DNA of 64,000 nucleotides from Gammaproteobacteria bacterium (GTDB lineage Bacteria; Pseudomonadota; Gammaproteobacteria; Steroidobacterales; GCA-2729495), in NCBI GenBank assembly GCA_015709695.1, contig CP054183.1, positions 1,352,992 to 1,416,991 of the forward strand. The letters are read 5' to 3'. Position numbers and translations under genes: made by a program. Below are positions 60,846-64,000 of this stretch, in pieces; position 1 is the stretch's first letter, and each line of letters begins with the position of its first letter. The notes below the pieces were generated by a model. It saw nothing but the letters and a program-made list of their open reading frames with translations, was not told the DNA's origin and did no database searches.

Positions 60846-61808
60846 ATGGCGGAACGGGTTTCGGCGCTGACCATCGATTCGCGGCACGGGCAGGCCCGCG
60901 GGCTCGCCGAGCAGGCCGTCCGCGAGGTTGGCCAGGTCATCCTCGGCAAGCAGAACGAGATCCGCCTCGCCATCACCTGCCTGCTGGCCCAGGGCCACCT
61001 GCTGATCGAAGACGTTCCCGGCGTCGGCAAGACGCTGCTCGCCCGCAGCCTCGCCGCGGTCCTCGGCCTGAGCTTCCGCCGCATCCAGTTCACCAGCGAC
61101 CTGCTGCCGGCCGATATCACCGGCGCCGCGGTCTTCGACCGCAGCAGCGGCCGCTTCGTCTTCCAGCCGGGCCCGCTGTTCGCCCAGGTGATCCTCGCCG
61201 ACGAAGTCAACCGCGCCACACCCAAGGCACAGAGCGCGCTGCTCGAGGCCATGGAGGAGCAGCAGGTCAGCATCGACGGGGTCAGCCACCCGCTGCCCTC
61301 GCCTTTCTTCGTCATCGCCACCCAGAACCCGGTGCAGCAGGTCGGCACCTTCCCGCTGCCCGAGAGCCAGCTCGACCGCTTCCTGCTGCGCATCGGCCTG
61401 GGCTATCCCGCCGAGCCGCTGGAACGCAAGCTGCTGCGGGGCGAGGACCGCCGCCACCTCATCGCCGGCCTGCGCCCGGTGATGGGCCTGGAGGAGATCG
61501 CCACGCTGCGCGAAGCCACCCGCGCAGTGCAGGTCACCGATGCCGTGCTCGACTACGTGCAGGCGCTGGTCCGCTACACGCGCGAGGCGCCACAGTTCGA
61601 TCTCGGCCTCTCGCCACGGGCCGCGGTCGACCTGGTGGCAGCAGCCCGCTGCTGGGCCATGATCGCCGGCCACGGCGGCGTCTATCCGGAAGACGTGCAG
61701 GCGGTGTTTGCCGCGGTGGCGGGCCACAGGCTGCGCCGGCGGGGCGAGGCAGGCTTCGCCACCGGCAACCCCGCGGACGCGGTGCTCGCCGAAGTGGCCA
61801 TCCCTTGA
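60846..61808 (+). CDS. MoxR-family AAA+ ATPase
   Basis: A 320-residue ATPase with Walker A EDVPGVGKTLLARSL (about 55-70), Walker B ILADEVNRATPKAQ, sensor 1 ATQNPVQQ and arginine-finger region LPESQLDRF. MoxR proteins act as chaperones for VWA- or DUF58-containing partners, and the next gene is DUF58. The ATG at 60846 has GGAGC upstream; an in-frame ATG at 60792 would add 18 unlikely residues. Upstream (60722-60845) no promoter stands out. Confidence 0.93.
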   Translation: MAERVSALTIDSRHGQARGLAEQAVREVGQVILGKQNEIRLAITCLLAQGHLLIEDVPGVGKTLLARSLAAVLGLSFRRIQFTSDLLPADITGAAVFDRSSGRFVFQPGPLFAQVILADEVNRATPKAQSALLEAMEEQQVSIDGVSHPLPSPFFVIATQNPVQQVGTFPLPESQLDRFLLRIGLGYPAEPLERKLLRGEDRRHLIAGLRPVMGLEEIATLREATRAVQVTDAVLDYVQALVRYTREAPQFDLGLSPRAAVDLVAAARCWAMIAGHGGVYPEDVQAVFAAVAGHRLRRRGEAGFATGNPADAVLAEVAIP

Positions 61809-61848
61809 GCGCCCCGGGCTGATCCTCGGCAGGCTGCCCGAGACGCGC

Positions 61849-62838
61849 ATGCGTTCGCCCCTGCGCCTCCTCCGCGACCGCTGGCGAAGCCGCCTGCAGC
61901 GCTGGGCGCTGCGCCGCCAGGGCAGCGATCCGCCGCAACTGACGCTGGCATCGGCGCGCATCTACATCCTGCCCACGGTGCCGGGCCTGCTGTACGCGGC
62001 GATGCTGGCGACGATGCTCGCCGGCGCCATGAACTACAACAACAACCTCGGGTTCGCCCTGACCTTCCTGCTGGCCGGCGCGGGCGTCGCCAGCATCTAC
62101 CACACGCATCGCATCCTCGCCGGCCTGCGCATCCACTACCTGGGGGCCGAGCCGGTGTTCGCGGGCGATCCGCTGTCGGTGCGCTTTTCCCTGGTCAACG
62201 AGGCGGCCGAAGCGCGCGAGGAGATCGTCCTCGACTGGGCGGGCAGCAGCGACATCCCCGGCGGGCTGGCGGCCCGGCAGGCGCGCACCGTGTGCCTGCC
62301 GCTCGCCACCCGGCGCCGTGGCGCCCTGCCCCTGCCTGGGCTGCGCCTGAGCACGCGCGCGCCGCTGGGCCTGATGCGCGCCTGGGCCTGGGTGCACATG
62401 GAGCCACGGCCGCTGGTCTACCCGCGCCCCGCCAGCCGCGTGCCCGCCGGCAGCCGACCCGCCGGCGAGGCAGCGGACCCGGGCCCGCGCGTGCAGGGAG
62501 ATGACGACTTCGCGGGCCTGCGCCGCTACCAGCCGGGCGACTCGCCCCGCCGGGTGGCCTGGCGTCATTACGCCCGTGCCGACGAGCTGCTGGTCCAGGA
62601 ATACCGCGGCGGCCGCGCCGAGGACAGCCTGTGGCTCGACTGGGACTGCGTGCCGGGGGATGCCGACCTGCGCGCCGCCCGCCTGGCACGCCTGGTCATC
62701 GATGCCCACGAAGCCGGTTCGGCCTGGGGGCTGCGCCTGCCGGGCACCCGGCTCGGTCCCGCCTGCGGTCGCGACCACCTGCATCGCTGCCTGGCAGCCC
62801 TGGCCACGGTGGAAGCACCCGTGGAGCCGGTGCCGTGA
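61849..62838 (+). CDS. DUF58 domain-containing protein
   Basis: A 329-residue protein with two adjacent membrane helices (about 40-80) and a C-terminal DUF58 domain with YQPGDSPRRVAWRHYARADE followed by LLVQEYRGG, a core typical of this family. The family is often next to MoxR and TgpA; it likely forms a membrane module, but its function is not settled. The ATG at 61849 was chosen since upstream codons fall in the moxR end region. It overlaps the tgpA start by four bases (GTGA). Confidence 0.85.
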   Translation: MRSPLRLLRDRWRSRLQRWALRRQGSDPPQLTLASARIYILPTVPGLLYAAMLATMLAGAMNYNNNLGFALTFLLAGAGVASIYHTHRILAGLRIHYLGAEPVFAGDPLSVRFSLVNEAAEAREEIVLDWAGSSDIPGGLAARQARTVCLPLATRRRGALPLPGLRLSTRAPLGLMRAWAWVHMEPRPLVYPRPASRVPAGSRPAGEAADPGPRVQGDDDFAGLRRYQPGDSPRRVAWRHYARADELLVQEYRGGRAEDSLWLDWDCVPGDADLRAARLARLVIDAHEAGSAWGLRLPGTRLGPACGRDHLHRCLAALATVEAPVEPVP

Positions 62839-64000
62839 CGGGGGCCCTCAGCGCCATGCCGCCGGATACGGCCCGGGAGCGGCGCCAGATGGCCTGGGCC
62901 GCCGCAGCGCTGGTCTTCGGCGGCGCGCCACATCTGTTCGCGGTGGAGCCATGGGTGGCGCTGCTGGTGCTCGGCATCGCCTGCTGGCGCATCGTCGCCG
63001 CCGAGCGCGGCTGGCGCCTGCCGTCGCTGTGGCTGCGCGTGCCGGTGACCGTTCTCGCCTTCCTCGCCGTGGTCATGACCTACCACAGCATCTCCGGCGT
63101 GGAGGCCGGCTCGGCCCTGCTGCTGGTGATGGGCGGCATGAAGCTGCTGGAAACACGCGACGAGCGCGACCGCATCCTCGTGGTCTTCATCGCCCTGTTC
63201 CTGCTGTTTGCCGTGTTCCTGCGCGAGCAGGCCATCTGGTCCGCCGCCTGGCTGGCGGGCGGCTGCCTCGGCATCGGCACCGCGCTGGTGCAGACCGTGC
63301 GCCGCGGGCCGCTGCTGCCGCTGCCGCAGGCGGTGCTGGTCGCCGGCCGCCTGCTGCTGCAGGGCCTGCCGCTCGCCGTCGTGCTGTTCGTCCTGTTCCC
63401 GCGCATCCCCGGGCCGTTCTGGGCCATGCCGGACCCGCAGGCCACCGGGCGCAGCGGCCTCGCCGAGGAGATCCAGCCCGGCGACATCAGTGCCCTGGGG
63501 CTCTCCGACGAGGTGGCCTTCCGCGTGCGCTTCGAGGGCGCGGTGCCTGCCACCGGCGCACTGTACTGGCGCGGCCCGGTGCTCGAGCGCTTCGACGGCC
63601 GCGGCTGGTCAGCGTTGCCCGGTCCGCGTCGCGTGCAGGGCGTCGCACCGCCGGCGGGCAGCGGCGGACGCGAGTACGGCTACCAGCTGGTCCTCGAGCC
63701 GCAGGGCAAGCGCTGGCTGCTGGCGCTGGAAACACCGCTGCAGTGGTCGGCACCCCGCGCCGTCCTCAGCCCGGCCATGCAGCTGCTCAGCGCCGAGCCC
63801 TACTGGGAACGGCTCTCCTACCACGGCCGCTCCGTCGCCAGCGGCATCGCCGCGACGCCAGCCACGCCGCAGATGCTGGCTGCCAACCTGCGGCTGCCGC
63901 CCGGGCGCAACCCGCGAACGCTGGCCCTGGCTCGGCAGCTGCGCGCGGATGCCGCCGGCGACGGCGACTTCATGCGTCGCGCCCTCGCCCTGTTCCGCAA
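62835..64000 (+). CDS. tgpA: TgpA-like transglutaminase-domain membrane protein (DUF3488), 5' part
   Basis: An open frame from GTG at 62835 to the window end without a stop (388 codons). It shows several N-terminal membrane helices (LVFGGAPHLFAVEPWVALLVLG, FIALFLLFAVFL and others, about 20-200) and then the extracytoplasmic region starting FPRIPGPFWAMPDP, which is a hallmark of TgpA N-terminal domains. The transglutaminase core would lie beyond the window. P. aeruginosa TgpA is essential and periplasmic; the role here is inferred by family. It is coupled to the DUF58 gene. Confidence 0.88.
   Translation, partial: MTGALSAMPPDTARERRQMAWAAAALVFGGAPHLFAVEPWVALLVLGIACWRIVAAERGWRLPSLWLRVPVTVLAFLAVVMTYHSISGVEAGSALLLVMGGMKLLETRDERDRILVVFIALFLLFAVFLREQAIWSAAWLAGGCLGIGTALVQTVRRGPLLPLPQAVLVAGRLLLQGLPLAVVLFVLFPRIPGPFWAMPDPQATGRSGLAEEIQPGDISALGLSDEVAFRVRFEGAVPATGALYWRGPVLERFDGRGWSALPGPRRVQGVAPPAGSGGREYGYQLVLEPQGKRWLLALETPLQWSAPRAVLSPAMQLLSAEPYWERLSYHGRSVASGIAATPATPQMLAANLRLPPGRNPRTLALARQLRADAAGDGDFMRRALALFR

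Overview
The window is GC-rich, densely packed bacterial chromosome. Gene content and order point to a gammaproteobacterium outside the enteric group. The long block nnr-tsaE-amiB-mutL-miaA-hfq-hflX-hflK-hflC-(DUF2065)-purA with queG divergent, the pair lptF/lptG divergent from pepA-holC-valS, rpsF-rpsR-rplI-dnaB-alr, and ffh beside rpsP-rimM-trmD-rplS are all classical for Gammaproteobacteria. The GC content, a MutL carrying its own endonuclease motif, a deoxynucleoside kinase in the pantothenate operon and a TRAP-T operon suggest something near Xanthomonadales, Nevskiales or Steroidobacterales. That placement is an inference. I see no insertion sequence, prophage, CRISPR array, rRNA or replication origin, and no gap over 300 bases lacks a gene.

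Layout. 1-1181 (+): end of a SufU-like scaffold gene, sufT and sixA. 1215-11492 (-): ffh, then rpsP-rimM-trmD-rplS running directly into a TRAP transporter set (TatT lipoprotein, DctP, DctQ, DctM), a sorbosone-dehydrogenase-like beta-propeller protein and sppA. 11665-18517: a CNNM/CBS membrane protein (+), radA (-), then a three-gene phospho-signalling unit (+) of CHASE2-Ser/Thr kinase, PP2C phosphatase and FHA protein. 18531-26306 (-): rnr-rlmB, rpsF-rpsR-DUF2232-rplI-dnaB-alr. 26350-28288: tRNA-Leu(CAG), an unknown helical protein (-) and a lone Rieske oxygenase (+). 28310-40964 (-): nnr through purA plus a DUF6279 lipoprotein. 41004-42068 (+): queG. 42081-46393 (-): pcnB-folK-deoxynucleoside kinase-panB-panC. 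46475-47041 (+): tRNA-Glu(CTC) and an RDD membrane protein. 47038-49202 (-): lptF-lptG. 49396-64000 (+): pepA-holC-small ORF-valS, gltB-gltD, and MoxR-DUF58-TgpA, the last cut by the window end.

Most genes are housekeeping: translation, SRP targeting, LPS export, DNA replication and repair, tRNA and rRNA modification, pantothenate and folate synthesis, ammonia assimilation. Genes are tightly coupled (many ATGA or TGATG overlaps), non-ATG starts are frequent, and two convergent pairs share one CTAG tetranucleotide for both stop codons. The accessory parts worth a second look are the kinase-phosphatase-FHA unit, the TRAP-T/sugar-dehydrogenase genes joined to a ribosomal operon, and the lone Rieske oxygenase with an AT-rich control region. 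Two shared divergent -10 elements and several likely non-canonical or leaderless starts are also notable. I found no clearly undescribed system; the signalling triad is the best candidate for new biology.
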